Of a DNA stretch of 64,000 nucleotides, positions 22,329-34,180 are shown piece after piece. Positions within the stretch are counted from its first letter, which is position 1. Every line of letters begins with the position of its first letter. A program made the translations under genes and the position numbers. Source of the stretch: Heterocephalus glaber (Eukaryota > Chordata > Mammalia > Rodentia > Bathyergidae); assembly GCF_000247695.1 (NCBI RefSeq), contig NW_004624734.1, positions 12,679,565-12,743,564 on the forward strand, given 5' to 3'. Below the pieces are notes generated by a model. The model worked only from the letters and a program-made list of their open reading frames with translations. It was not told the DNA's origin and did no database searches.

Positions 22329-22654
22329 TATATATTTGGCCCTGATCTCTCATGGGATTCCACAGTACCGTCCAAAACAGTGTCACAATACTATTTGCCA
22401 AAGGGAGAAGGTTTCGGGGAAAATATAGATTATCCTCAAGATATCCCAAATCCGTGGCTTTTGAGTGTGTTCTCCTTTGCCCCTGTGCAACATGCTGGTG
22501 ATTCATTCAGCATTTTCCTGGCATTCTAGTACTCAGTGAAGAAGAGAGGCTGCATTACAAAATTTTTCTTACAACATCTGCAATACACTTCCTTTGTCCC
22601 TTGTCTCCCCCTGTCATTCCCTATAATCTTTTCCCTTCTTTTAGCACCTAATTC

Positions 22655-23040
22655 AGAACTTGTGGTGCCCAGTTTGTAATGTGTCAAATATGTAACATTA
22701 TATTTTCTAGTAGCCACATTAAAAACAGCATCAATAAACAAGTTAGGTTAATTTAAATCACATATAATACTGAATAATTAATACATCCAGCTTATCATTT
22801 TGATGTATAAACAATATAAACATGTTAATGTGATAGCCTACATTCATTTTTTATACTAAGTCTTGGAAATTCAGTGTATACTTTACCCTTATAACACATC
22901 TCAACTCAGACTAGACTCATTTCACGAGTTAAATAGCTGCAGGTAGCCAGTGGTTGTCTCATTGGCAACATAGGTACGTGACATGTCCATCACTATAGAA
23001 ACTTCTGTTGGACAGCAGCATCTAGCCCAGTTCTGAGGAT
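22655..23040. repeat. hAT-Charlie-type DNA transposon fossil
   Basis: Phrases of a common mammalian element: 'tattttctagtagccacatt', 'actaagtcttggaaattcag', 'cacatctcaactcagac', 'gtagccagtggttgtctc', 'cttctgttggacagcagc'. Related copies at 35700-35910 and 47560-47870. Confidence 0.65.
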
Positions 23041-23352
23041 TTCATCTGGAAATTTGTCTTACTGAGGAAGGCATCACCTGTCGCCTTCACTTTCCAAGGA
23101 GCCTTAGGCAATGCCTTTCTAGTCAGCAGAATAACAAGAAAAGCCCTTTTCCAACTATTTGGAACTGTTTTTCCTCAGGGCTCAAACTGCACTGAAGTCC
23201 CTGGAAGGCAAGGACAGTAGAGCCAAGTGCTTTCTTGAACCAGGGCTTGTCGGCTCCAGGAGACCCTTGCTACTCCTCTTTCTCCCCTGGGAAGCTCCTG
23301 CTGCTATAGGAGCTAATTTGCATGTCATTCTTTCTGTTTCCAAGCTTCCTTT

Positions 23353-23472
23353 AAAAAGGGCTTGCCTAGGGCGGGGGATTTAGCTCAGTGGTTCTGCCAT
23401 CTGCCTTACAAGCTCAAGGACCCGAGTTCAATCCCCGTTACCAAAAAACAAAAAAATAAAAAGGACTTGCCT
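23353..23472 (+). repeat. ID-type SINE with TSD
   Basis: Body 23368-23457. The near-identical target duplication AAAAAGGRCTTGCCT is at 23353-23367 and 23458-23472. Confidence 0.94.
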
Positions 23473-23479
23473 TAAGCCC

Positions 23480-24160
23480 ACCCTCAAAACTGCTCAAGAA
23501 GAAGTGGCATAAACCCTCAGCTCTCTAGGAAGAGGCTCTGATTTGTAGCATTGGGCAATTTTTGTGATGTATACATTCCCATCATGGCCAACGATTTCAA
23601 GCTACCAAGGTGGGGGTCTCTGGACACAGAGGCATGAAGAGAGGCTCACAACCTGTTCAGAGCTGGCTGAACTCATCCCTGGAGCATGGGGAAGTAGGTG
23701 TGGACTTCTGTTTCCCATTTCCTGGAACATACAGAATGTATCATAGAATGTCCTTCATCCATCCGTGAAGAGTAAAAATGTCCCAAGGCTTAGGTGTGTT
23801 GAGTTAAAGTGTTATTTTAGGCATTGTTGAATTTAACAAGAGGGCTCACTAGCTAGCTTAACAAAATAAATATCTCATTCCGCATCTATCTCCATAGTTC
23901 ATAATACAGATCTAATCAATATTACTCTGTTTAAATATAGCTGAAAGTGAGATCAGCTTTCATTAGCACCTTTTTATTCTGGTCAGATGACAACTGTATC
24001 ACTGTCATTCCATAAAAAGAAACAACATCAAATACACAAATAGCTTGAGAATGTATCTGAATTTCTTATTGACCCATGCTTCTGGAAGAAAAGATAAAAG
24101 AAAACACTGTATTTTGTGAAGCTGAAGTAAGTAGTTTACCGGAGAGGTAGACTAACTTTA
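23480..24160. other. unique DNA, nothing assigned
   Basis: No exon or repeat recognised. Confidence 0.35.
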
Positions 24161-24164
24161 ATGA

Positions 24165-24310
24165 AATAGATGGAATACGGGACTATAGAATCGGTATTTC
24201 CTCTGACAAGCCAGAGGATCTTGGGTAAACCTGTGCAACTACTCAGTGCCTCTTGTCCTCACTTATAAAATTAGGCTTGGACTAGCTCACTGTTTTCCAG
24301 ATTTTAGTCA
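24165..24310 (+). repeat. MIR SINE
   Basis: Sense MIR core: 'gaggatcttgggtaaacc', 'gtgcctcttgtcctcac', 'aaaattaggcttggactag'. Confidence 0.65.
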
Positions 24311-24319
24311 TTCCTATAT

Positions 24320-25860
24320 ATGACCATCATTATTTCTGTCATTTGGATCTGCTACCTGCCCTGTTATTTTCTTTATTTTTCTTTAATTAACTCACTTCTT
24401 TTTACTTAACTACATGAGCCTTTTCCTAAGTAACAGCATCAATGTAATCACAGCTTAATATGTTAGCTCTGTTTGTTCTGATGCCCACTGATATACAAAC
24501 ATAACTATAAATTTAACCAATGTGTGTGCACTTCCTGAAATTATCTTGCATACCACACATGGCTGACATCCTACCTTTTTGAAATATTGAGCAAGGCGAG
24601 CTCTGTGGGTATCACAGCACCATTGGTCTAAGAGCTGTCATTATCTCAGCCACTTTAGTGCTTACTGTGGAAATTTCAGGATTGATACACCTTGCAGTGA
24701 TACTTGTCAATCAAGATGAGTGAATCTAATGGATCATCTAGCCGTCACATTGTACAAGTCTCTCATTACAGATATACTTGGCTTGAGACTTCTATTCTGA
24801 AATGTATTTGCTCCTATACCCAGATAACTTGTGTGCTCCATCAAGCAGCAGAAAGATCTGATCAAAAATTTAAATGAACGCATTTTGCATATAATATTTT
24901 GTCTGTTACTATTAAGCTCAGTAAATAGGTTGAAATCTGCATATAAATCACTTATATTTGCCTAGTTGTCTCTATGGGGTTGCTGAGATGGTGCTTTAAA
25001 TATCATGAGAAATTGTTAAGAGATTGCAGGGCATGGGAGAGAATATAGAATTATTTAAAAAAAAAAAGTTTAGGAATTATAAAGTCAGACTTTCTTTAGA
25101 GTTGATGTGGATTAAATAATTTCAACCAGATGATCTGCCAACAATTTGCATTAAAATATAATTAATTATGTTAGCCAGCCTGCTATTATGCCAGGAAATT
25201 AAGATACCATACATGTTTATAATAGGAAATTTTTCAATTGTCTTTTTAAATCTACTATAATGCTGCACGTCTATTTCCACCCAAGGAAAGAAAAGCATAT
25301 TATGCTGCTAAAGTAATACTAGTATTTCCTAGGATTAGGAATCAGTGGATGGTTTGTGGGATTTATGATTTCCATTATTCAAATGAAAACCAGATGTGCT
25401 AAACCAACAGCATAAACAGTTAACGAAAAAAAATTGGCAGGAAAAGTCACATTTTATAATTAAATTTGTTGTTACACCTTCTCTTGTTTAATGAGATAGT
25501 CAGAAACTTGATTTGCAAGATAATGTAACTCCCAGCTATGATTTAACCCAATAAAAGTTCAGACTATTTTGTTCTGGAATAATTAGGTAAGGATATGATA
25601 ATGAAGTGGGTCTTTTTATTAGAAACAGAAAATCTTGCTCACAAAAAACTTTCAGGATATGTTTGTATTGTTGTTCACTTAAATGTCAACATAATCAGTT
25701 TATGTATAAATTTATACATAAAACAATATAAACAAATTTAGGATATGCCCTGTCTTATAAATGTATTAGCAATATCTCTGTAATTATTAACCGTACATTT
25801 TAGAACTATCTGGTGTTTCAGCATAAATGCAAGGAACTCATTTACATCTACTTATGAACT
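24320..25860. other. repeat-poor AT-rich block, candidate regulatory DNA
   Basis: About 1.5 kb in which I recognise no transposon, in a window otherwise full of them. It contains a perfect octamer ATTTGCAT at 25144-25151 and, eight bases later, the palindromic homeodomain-type site TAATTAATTA at 25159-25168. This pattern is typical of conserved non-coding enhancers, but conservation cannot be seen from one sequence. Confidence 0.35.
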
Positions 25861-26019
25861 AAAGAGTAGAAGTTATGTTAATCATGCAGTGTTTTAGGGA
25901 ACATGATGTGGAAGAAATAATGCGTATTTTACTTTTTAATCTAAGCAATTTGTCCAGAATCCTAGATGCGTTGGATCAGACATCTGTCCACATTCCAGGA
26001 GAGCTGACTTCGAGTTGTG

Positions 26020-26230
26020 CTCTTGGGTCTGATCTTTACAAGCAGTGTCTCATTATCATTCTCTTTCCGGAAAAGAAGATGGAGGCTCTGAAGGTTTATG
26101 CTAATTGTCCAAGTTTGCATGGCCAGTGTGTTTCAGAGCTGGGCTTGAATGTAGATACTCTGCAGCAGGGTTGTGCCTCGGACTTCCTGGGCTGGATGCT
26201 GGGGACAAAAAGATGAGTAAGATGTAGGTG
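26020..26230 (-). repeat. MIR SINE and adjoining old repeat
   Basis: Antisense MIR: 'aaaagaagatggaggctctg', 'gtccaagtttgcatggccag', 'gagctgggcttgaatg', followed by 'gatgctggggacaaaaagatg'. The 113-codon frame at 25875-26216 is mostly this repeat. Confidence 0.6.
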
Positions 26231-27289
26231 CATAGTTTAAGGAGCTTGTATAGCCCAGCATTTAGGATCTCAGAAATTTACAATTGGAAGACATCATGAA
26301 AGGGGTCTGGCCAAACTCTCTTTTATTAGATATAGAAAAACATCGGCCTAAGGTGGTAAGTGCAGAATATAAATAAAAATATAACTAAAAAATGATGAAA
26401 TGGTCAATTAAAATGTTGCTAATGTCATTTACTTAATACTGTAGGACTTTTGTGGCTGGAATATGTATCAGTTAGTATTTAGGCCTAGTCTTTTCTCAAA
26501 CTTGTGGTAAGAAAATGTATGGATATCAATTAGTATCCCAATTATGACTACAATAGGCATTAAGAAAATAAGAATTCTGGTTAATTCATTTCGGTGATCA
26601 TTAACTAAAGTGTGCTGCACATAGAGACAAGATAAACGAAGCTGCACAGGCTTTATAGGTTCCTTGTCTTCATGGCTACTACCATAGAGTGGGAGAAACC
26701 AGTGACTGATATCATTACTCATCAGTGTCATATGGGGAATTCAGGATATTGTTGGCACATAGCAGAGACACTGAGTCCAGCAGAGGGTACATCAGAGCTG
26801 CAGGGTGTGTTGGGGAGATGTCAAGGAGAAAAGGGATCCAGATACAAGGACACGCTTAGCCCACACCTGCCCCTGAGAGGCATCTGGACTCCTTTAAGGT
26901 ATTTATGCCAGATTCTTCCCACTGCTTCTAGAGTCCCCTCTGTACCTTCTATTGGACTCTGATGGCAGAGGCTTGCAGGAGCTGCATGAGTGGGCAGCTT
27001 GCCTTACAGCTCCAGTTAGCTTCAATCACTGGGGACCCAAGTAAGAAGTCTGGAGGGAGGGAGGTGATGGGTCCAGGTCCATGGTGGGTGATTTCCAGCT
27101 GGCTGGTGGTGTTCTAGGCCACCACTCTACTAACTGTCTCTTCTAGGGTCCTGTACCTGCTCCCTCCTTCAGCTGATCAGAACCTTCAGCCACGATGCTG
27201 TACCTGTTTCCCCTTTGTACGAAGCCCCTTTACTCGGCTTTCCTTGAATTAGGCCAATTTCCTGTGCAGGGACTCGGGAGGAGAAAGAA

Positions 27290-27700
27290 GCAGTAGTCAA
27301 GAGTGGCCCTGATGGAAATGGAGGGGCAGGTGGGAGAGCTGAGGAGGTTTGCAATCTAGGCTGGCAGCATGGGAATGTAGCAGCGAGGGCCCAAGTGGAG
27401 GAGAACCTTCCAAGCGCTATAAGACATTGGATTTTGTGAGGCCGGAAGGGCACTGGAGCATCTTCAGCAGGGGAATGGCAGGATCTAATTTATGTTTTTC
27501 AAAGATCACTCTGGCTAAGTGGAGTATTGACTGCAGGACCAAGGGCAGAGACCATGTGCAAGGTTATGGTTTTAGCCCTGAGGCGAGACTGGGAGATCCT
27601 TGGTGAGCCGAGGAGACATGTTTAGGTCCTGGATCTGTTTTGAAGGTTCAGAACACAGAGGAATATTTTGGATCAAGGTGGTGTTCGGTGCTGAGAATAT
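27290..27700 (-). repeat. L2 LINE fragment
   Basis: Antisense L2 body: 'cagcaggggaatggcagg', 'tctaatttatgtttttc', 'aaagatcactctggct', 'gtattgactgcaggacc', 'ggatctgttttgaaggt'. Confidence 0.75.
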
Positions 27701-27779
27701 GATGACCTAAAGTAGAGATGACTGTATTCTTTGGTGCTGAGGGCCACTGATATGCCACCCACATCTGATGGTTGCCCTA

Positions 27780-28060
27780 ATAAAAAGAATTTTGTCATCA
27801 TTTCATTCCTGTTTTTATTTCCTGAACAATTTGTCATTTGCTTTATTTTTATCTTTTACAAGATAAGATAAAAAATAAACAGTGAATGTTTAAACTAAAA
27901 CAAATCATTACAGTAAAAGACATATTGCAAGAAAGCCCCTTCAAAATGCTCCCCCTTGCTTTGAACAACACTTACCTCATTTTTGTTGCAACTTTCTGGA
28001 GCAGTTCTGGAATTCCTCTTTTGTGCATATGTTTAGGAGGTGTAACCAAAATTTGGTGAG
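27780..28060 (-). mobile_element. mariner-type transposase 3' relic (minus copy)
   Basis: On the minus strand about 28040-27930 translates KEEFQNCSRKLQQK, a stop, then KCCSKQGGAF, matching the C-terminal '..FQ.C..KWQ.R.D.C....G.YF' layout of Tc1/mariner transposases. An AT-rich 3' untranslated-like end follows. It is heavily decayed. Confidence 0.55.
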
Positions 28061-28119
28061 TGCTGCTGCGGGGTGCTATCCAACAAAAAGGTAGGGTGTG
28101 TCCTCTTCTACCTTATTCA

Positions 28120-28400
28120 TCAGCTGTGGCACCCTCGCTCTTCCCCAAAGTCAAAGTGACTATGAAAGGTAAATGTTTTGAATCAGTTCAAGACATCCAG
28201 ACAGTCCCGACAGCATAACTAAAGACATTCATGAAAGAGAACTTCCAGAACTGCATTAGAAAGTGACAAGAATGGTGGGATAAATATCTTCAAAGGAGAG
28301 TGGAGTGGGGGGGAGTACGAAGGAGATGAATGGCAAAGTGTCTTTTCTGGAATAAATTTTAAAGTTTTTTAACATTCACCATATTTTTTCATCACACCTT
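28120..28400 (+). mobile_element. mariner-type transposase 3' relic (plus copy)
   Basis: About 28138-28310 translates LFPKVKVTMKGKCFESVQDI, a short stretch to a stop, then LKTFMKENFQNCIRK, a stop, QEWWDKYLQRR and, after a frameshift in the G run near 28309, EYEGDEW. This is the C-terminal third of a mariner-family transposase. A terminal 'tttttcatcacacct' (28387-28401) resembles a mariner end. Two stops and a frameshift make it a fossil. It faces away from the minus copy at 27780-28060. Confidence 0.7.
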
Positions 28401-28409
28401 GTAGCTTCC

Positions 28410-29290
28410 TAGTTTTTCTACAATAATGTAACTTGAATCTATCTTTTCTACAAGTGGGTAATTTTGAATAATGTGTCTGTATTGTCTTCCTCTGACCTTT
28501 AGCAACTTTCTTCTGATGGTAGAAAGAAGATGTGATACAGATACATTCAGGAGTGGAAATTGAGAAGTCAAGGCAGTTCTGAATCTGATTATCTTTGGGA
28601 ACTATTATATAGCAGACGAATTTTTCATTTCATGGTTGTTGCTTATAGCCAAATATAATGCAAGTTCTTCCCTTTCTCTCTGTTTATATTTTTTTCTCAG
28701 AAAAGCCATTGTCTTAGGTTGGAATCTTTACCAAGTCACTCATATTACAGGTTTACCTCTTAGTTACTTCATTTTGAACAAAAAATACCACTAGGAGAAG
28801 ACATCACTAGTTTTATATTCTATAATGGTAAGCTATGACATCAAGTTAAAAGGGAAAAAACTTCAACATAGATTTAGTAATTATTAATAGGAAATGATGT
28901 CACAATTACAAATGTTGGAAATTGTTGAGAGTAAGCCTTTTACAAACACTTTAAGAAGTAATAAAATAAGTGATTATGTTGTGGAGTTCACAAATAGTAA
29001 AGGCTGCTTTGGGCATAGAATACAATTTCCAAGGTCATTATTAGATAGAGATTTCAAAAGGGCTGTATCTTAAATAAGAAATAAAGATGATGTGCTCTGA
29101 AAATCTCTAGGAAATTTAAAATGGAACTGTAATGATGACAAATACAACAAAGCATATAAAATTGCTTCATGAAATCTGATAGCTTAAAATAGAAGATTTT
29201 TAAATATGTATAATTAAGTAAATAATATAAGTAGAAATTTGACTCTTTCATCTGCATTCCTAAAAGTACGTATGTATTTCTATCCTTGAA
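28410..29290. other. AT-rich unique DNA, nothing assigned
   Basis: No repeat family or exon recognised. Confidence 0.35.
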
Positions 29291-29450
29291 AATATGTATG
29301 TATACGGGGGCCGGGGATTTAGCTCAGTGGTTCCGCTGCCTGCCTCAAAAGTGCAAGGTCCCAAGTTCAATTCCCAGTACCAAAAAAAAAAAAAAAAGAT
29401 CAAGAAATATGTATGTATGTATATATATAATATGTATATTATGTATGTAT
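29290..29450 (+). repeat. ID-type SINE in a TATG microsatellite
   Basis: SINE at 29305-29397, flanked by aatatgtatgtata-type duplicates (before 29305 and after 29400). The A tail runs into a TATG/TATA-rich simple repeat to about 29450. Confidence 0.88.
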
Positions 29451-29454
29451 TTCT

Positions 29455-29860
29455 ATTAGCTTTTTGTTGCTGTAACGAAACACTTGACATAAGTTAAAGG
29501 AGGGAAGGATTATTTGGGTTTATGGTTTCAGAGGTTTAAGTCCATGGTCAGCTGGCTGTAAGGCAGAAGTATCATGACAGAAGGGTGTGACAGAGGAAAG
29601 CTGCTCATCTCATGGTAGCCAGGAAGCAGAGAGAAAGAGAAAAAGCCAGAAGAGGAAGGGACAAGACACATTTTCCAAAGGCATGCCACCAGTGATCTGC
29701 TTCCTCCAACTAGGTCCCACAGTCTAACAGCCCATTCAGCTAATGAACTCCATAGTGGACTGATCCATTGGTGAGGTTAGTACCAACACGATCCAATCAC
29801 CTTGCAAGGCCCTATCTCTGAGTATTGCTGTGTTGGGGACCTGCTCCTCAATACACAAGT
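29455..29860 (-). repeat. MaLR-type LTR
   Basis: Antisense rodent MaLR LTR: 'attagctttttgttgctg', 'aaaggagggaaggattatt', 'tccatggtcagctggctg', 'atcatgacagaaggg', 'catggtagccaggaagcag', 'gatccaatcaccttgcaag'. The 85-codon minus frame inside is not a gene. Confidence 0.8.
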
Positions 29861-30567
29861 CTTTGAGGAATACTTTATATTGAATCCAGAACAGAGTTAT
29901 TGTCTTTATATACATAGCTGCCTCATATTCTGACATGCATATTCTGACATTCCATAAGCCATGCTGTGGATGTGAAAGTTTCTTTGGCCTCAATATTCAT
30001 AGATCACCAGCCATATATACACAGCAAGGAAAGCACCAGGCTACTCAAATACCAGGTGCTCCTAAAGGCCAGTTCACACACTTCTGTTCACAGGGGCACA
30101 AAGTGGATGGTCATGTTTGTGTCGTGTTTGCTGTAATGCTCTGTTGCATTGCCCAGAACCTTCTTCAAAACTGATGGAGTAGAATGTGAAGGAGATTTCC
30201 CCAGCTGCTGGGAAGTTGTTGGAGATCAACTCTCAGCTGTCAGTCTTCTTTGGCAATAGCCAAGGCTGAAGAGAGCTACCTCACGTAAGGTCATAGCGCT
30301 GTTTCAGGGCAACCTACAATCAATGACTTGCCATTCTACAGAGTCACAACCACAATGCCCCAATTAAGAACAACACTGAGGGAGCTCCTGTGGGGTCAGC
30401 TAGTGACTACATGATCTTCCCAATCTTTCATTCCTCCCTTTCCCCCACCCCCAAGATGTTAATTCCAAAACACTCCCCAAATAAATCTTTTGCATGCCAA
30501 TTTCTGCCTCAAAGGAACAAGGGAACTCAGTTGCAGTTTTGACTAATTGTTTCAAAAACAATATACC

Positions 30568-30725
30568 TGCTGGTTGTGGTGGCACACACCTGTAATCCAA
30601 GCACTCAGGAGGCTGAAGCAAGAGGATCATGACTAGCCTGGGCTACATAGTGAGTTCAAGGCCAGCCTAAACTACACAGTGAGACGCTGCCTCAAAAACC
30701 AAAACCAAACCAAACCAAAACAATA
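30568..30725 (+). repeat. B1-type SINE
   Basis: 7SL-derived: 'ggtggcacacacctgtaatc', 'aagcactcaggaggctgaag', 'gagttcaaggccagcc', then an AACC-rich tail. Includes the internal duplication typical of B1. Confidence 0.9.
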
Positions 30726-30739
30726 CACCTACAGTTAAA

Positions 30740-32170
30740 AATTGGGGTGCCCTAGGCAGCCATAATATTGTTTGCAGATACAGTTTCTAGAAAAACACTG
30801 AGGGAGATAGTTTGATAGGGAGAAAACTAGTGACAGTCAGGGACTTATTAGGAATGAACTTCAAGAATTTTTAAATTTGGGGATAAATGTAGTGTTCTAG
30901 GTGATGTGAAGTGAAAGAGTACAGTTATGGGTGTGGGGTAAGGGCCACTGGAACTGAGTGTGAAAGAAAGTAAGGCAAGTGTTTTAGACAGATTGCCAAC
31001 TTGGGAACTGGAAGCCCTAGCATTGACTCTGGGGCCTGCGGTGGAGAAAAAAGCAGCACCAACTCTGATGAATGCAGAGAACGAGCAGGAATGATCATTT
31101 TATAAAGCCCTTTACCACCTTTAAAAAGTGTCTTCCATACTGTTCTCTGCAGATGACAGACACGGTCTGAACAGTTGGACAGCATGAGGTTCAAAGAGGA
31201 AGAGAAGCCCATATAAAGGCAGAGCAGAGATGTTTTGGTTGCCATCAGGAGTAGCTAAGAGAATGCTGAGCTCTTCTTGCCTTCAGCCCACCTCCAGCTC
31301 CCTGCTTGAGAGTCCTAGAAGGACAGCCACATCCTCCAGGGAGGGCAGGTTTCCATTATAATCAGGAGGTAGGAACATGTTGTAAAGTGATGGAATATGT
31401 TAGGAAATCTGCTTGGCATTTAACAGGAATTCTAGAGATGAAATGGATGGCTTGGGAGAGAGGTGCTCATAAAAACACTTCCATGACATTCTCAGAGTAT
31501 GATCATGAAGTCATGGCTGAGGTAGTCTAGCAAATCAATATTAAGACCAGTGGTGTTTATTCATGACCTTGTGAAAAATGATTCCTGACAATACAGCATC
31601 CTTTAGATAACTTCGAGCCAAAGAGATTAACAGATGGACCTAACCCAATACAATAGCAAGCATAGTTTTTCTAAATTACGTATACTGACAGGAATAACTT
31701 AGAGTATAAATGATTTACTTATGGAATTAGACTGCTGTAAGAATAATCCCTTAAAGAAAAAGATTGCATCATAATATTTGGCATGGTGCAGCACTATGGT
31801 GTTGTAAGATCTATATGGAAAGCAAGCAACAGAACTATCTAGAAAGAAAAGCCACAGCACTGAAATCACTCTGAACTCTATTAAACAAATGGATAACATC
31901 TCCATCTCTAGAAAGTAGCAGGATAAACAAGGAAAGACAAGATGATGAAGAGAGGGAAAGTTATCCAAAGTTATTGTTAAAAGAAAATGTAGTGTAGGAC
32001 AAGAGAAATGTTTGGAAGAAGTGCTCTCTCTTTGGAAGTTTCTAGTGCATGGGGTGCTATGAAAAGTAGACATTCCCAGGCTTGGGACCATCACCCTACC
32101 ATGGAGATGCCAAGGGCTAAAATGGCATTTCTAGAACAAATGTGCTACATGAGTGCAAAAATATAGAGAC
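30740..32170. other. unique DNA, nothing assigned
   Basis: The longest frame, 131 codons on the minus strand (31699-32094), is hydrophobic and low in charge with no domain. I treat it as chance. Confidence 0.35.
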
Positions 32171-32172
32171 TA

Positions 32173-32262
32173 GCCGGGGATTTAGCTCAGTGGTTTCACC
32201 GCCTGCTGCGCAAGCTCAGGGACCTGAGTTCAATCCCTGGTACCAAAAAAAAAAAAAAAATT
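32173..32262 (+). repeat. ID-type SINE
   Basis: Sense copy with an A16 tail; A box GATTTAGCTCAGTGG. No clear TSD. Confidence 0.9.
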
Positions 32263-33009
32263 AGAGGGAGAATATGAGACATTTACATTTTTCCCATCTT
32301 TGTCTACCATCAAATTGGTCCTTTCCATGGGAATAAGTTCTTCATGATTGAAAGTGGACACAGAGTGAACATAGACAAGCTTTCTCAATAATGTTTTACA
32401 ACCAGAATATTCTTTGGCTTTTTTATGTTTTAGACTGTGCTTCAACTTTTCTGCCTAGAATTTTCCTGCTCAAACAAGTTATCTTTAAATAATAAAAATT
32501 CCTTTTCTTCCTAGTATGCAACACTTGTAATGACTTCGATGAAACATTTAGGCCATTCAGAGCACGGGACTCTTCTATGATTCGCATCATTACAAAATAT
32601 GCCCCATTAAGGTGATGCACAAGCTGAAGTGGAGTTAATGAACCTGTATTCCTGCAGGATAATTCAAACTTTAAGGGTGATATTAACTTAAATAAAATAA
32701 GAAAGGGAAGAAAAATCAGGTTCATTGTACACAAGAGATCATGATCTTTTTCCTCTCAGTCCGTAAAAGTCTATCTATTGCTCAGTTACTCTCATACCAT
32801 TATTAGAGTGGTTGTAGAATACATATATGTGTATAATTAAGTACCCCTCTGTGGCCATTAAAGGACTGCACACATTTCCATGGGGAGCACATGGGGAACT
32901 TGATTCACAAGCCTATAAGAGAGTCTCAGTGCCTTTACCCTTTATGATATTCCGCATGGAAATGGGTGGCATCTGCCTGCTGACTATCCAAAGCAAGCGT
33001 GGGGAAACT

Positions 33010-33188
33010 GTGAGGCCAGCAGACAGATCCAGCCTGTCACCTGTTCTATAAATAAAGTTTTATTGGCACACAATCACGACTATGCATTTACTTATTGTTT
33101 ATGGCTATTTTAGCCCTGCAACAGCAAACCTGAGTGGTTGCAACAGAGATTGTAAAAGGTCTGCAGAGTCTAAAATTTTACTACCTGA
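33010..33188 (+). repeat. hAT-type DNA transposon fossil
   Basis: 'ataaataaagttttattggc', 'cacaatcacgactatgc', 'ttgtttatggctattttagc', 'gagtggttgcaacagag'. Same family as 10734-10940, inverse orientation. Confidence 0.65.
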
Positions 33189-33194
33189 GTGTTT

Positions 33195-33311
33195 AAAGAA
33201 AAAATTTTGGGCCGGGGATTTAGCTCAGTGGTTTCATTGCCTGCTGCTCAAGCGCAAATGCAAGGACCCAAGTTCAATCCTCGGTACCAAAAAAAAAAAG
33301 AAAAAATTTTG
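33195..33311 (+). repeat. ID-type SINE with perfect TSD
   Basis: Body 33210-33298. The duplicated target AGAAAAAATTTTG is at 33197-33209 and 33299-33311. Confidence 0.95.
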
Positions 33312-33539
33312 ACACCTTTGAATATAAAGGAAAACTTTTGTTCCATATTTCTTGACCATATACAATACATGATTGTAAAAGGAACAAAAATTATAGTAAA
33401 TCAATCAAATATGCAGGCCACAATAGCTATACTACAGAGAATGTTAAGGTCCTAGGAGACACTCGACCTACTTTGGAATAGAAATCTTTTTTTTCAAAGC
33501 CTACACTTCATATTTTAAGCTCATCACCTTCCACCATCA

Positions 33540-33566
33540 AGAAAATAAATAAATAAATAATAAATA
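33540..33566 (+). repeat. AAAT microsatellite
   Basis: Short tandem AAAT units. Confidence 0.85.
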
Positions 33567-33639
33567 CAAACAATAGCCTTGAGTTTTGTAAACCCTCCTG
33601 AAACACAATGTCTCGTGTTCCCCTTCTGGCTCTGTGGCA

Positions 33640-34180
33640 GCTGTTAACTATCAAATACTATTTCTAGAACTGTGCTGACATCAGTCGATGATCATACACA
33701 AAGCTGTTTGGCATGACACACACTGTGCAAGTTGAGGCTGTTAAAATGAAACAGCCCTGTTAAAATTAACTCTATTCACATCACAGGGAAAATATCTCTG
33801 TCTGCCAAATCAATTCCTTCCAATATCAGTGGGAAAGAATTGTTTTCCAACCTCTAAAAAGGTAATTCAGACACAGGAGAGCAGAAAGAAGGAAAAAAAA
33901 ACCTTCCAAAATTAAAATGATAAAACAAAATTTGCTTGACAGCAAAAGTACTTCCAAATGGATGAAATTGAATCCAAAACTGAACCCGCAACAAATTTAA
34001 CTGACAAGAAAGTCTGCATAATGGACTTGGTTTTATTATTAATGCTAATATGGGTACATTTTTGTTCTGTTGTGCTAATGGCAAGAAGATAAATGCCCAC
34101 CAAAGGCACTAAAATATCTCTACTCCATGAAAACACTGATAGTAGCTGGAATATAAACACTTACTCTTCCCTTGTAAGAA
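33640..34180. other. repeat-free block, candidate conserved non-coding DNA
   Basis: About 540 bp without recognisable transposon sequence, even AT-rich composition and no exon-like frame. The short frames on either strand lack splice sites. Function unknown. Confidence 0.3.

Noticed and set aside
22088..22506. Frames running through the N block
   Set aside because: Translation across undetermined bases is meaningless.
25875..26216. 113-codon plus frame
   Set aside because: Mostly antisense MIR and an adjoining old repeat.
31699..32094. 131-codon minus frame
   Set aside because: Hydrophobic, low complexity of composition, no domain, no splice sites or promoter.
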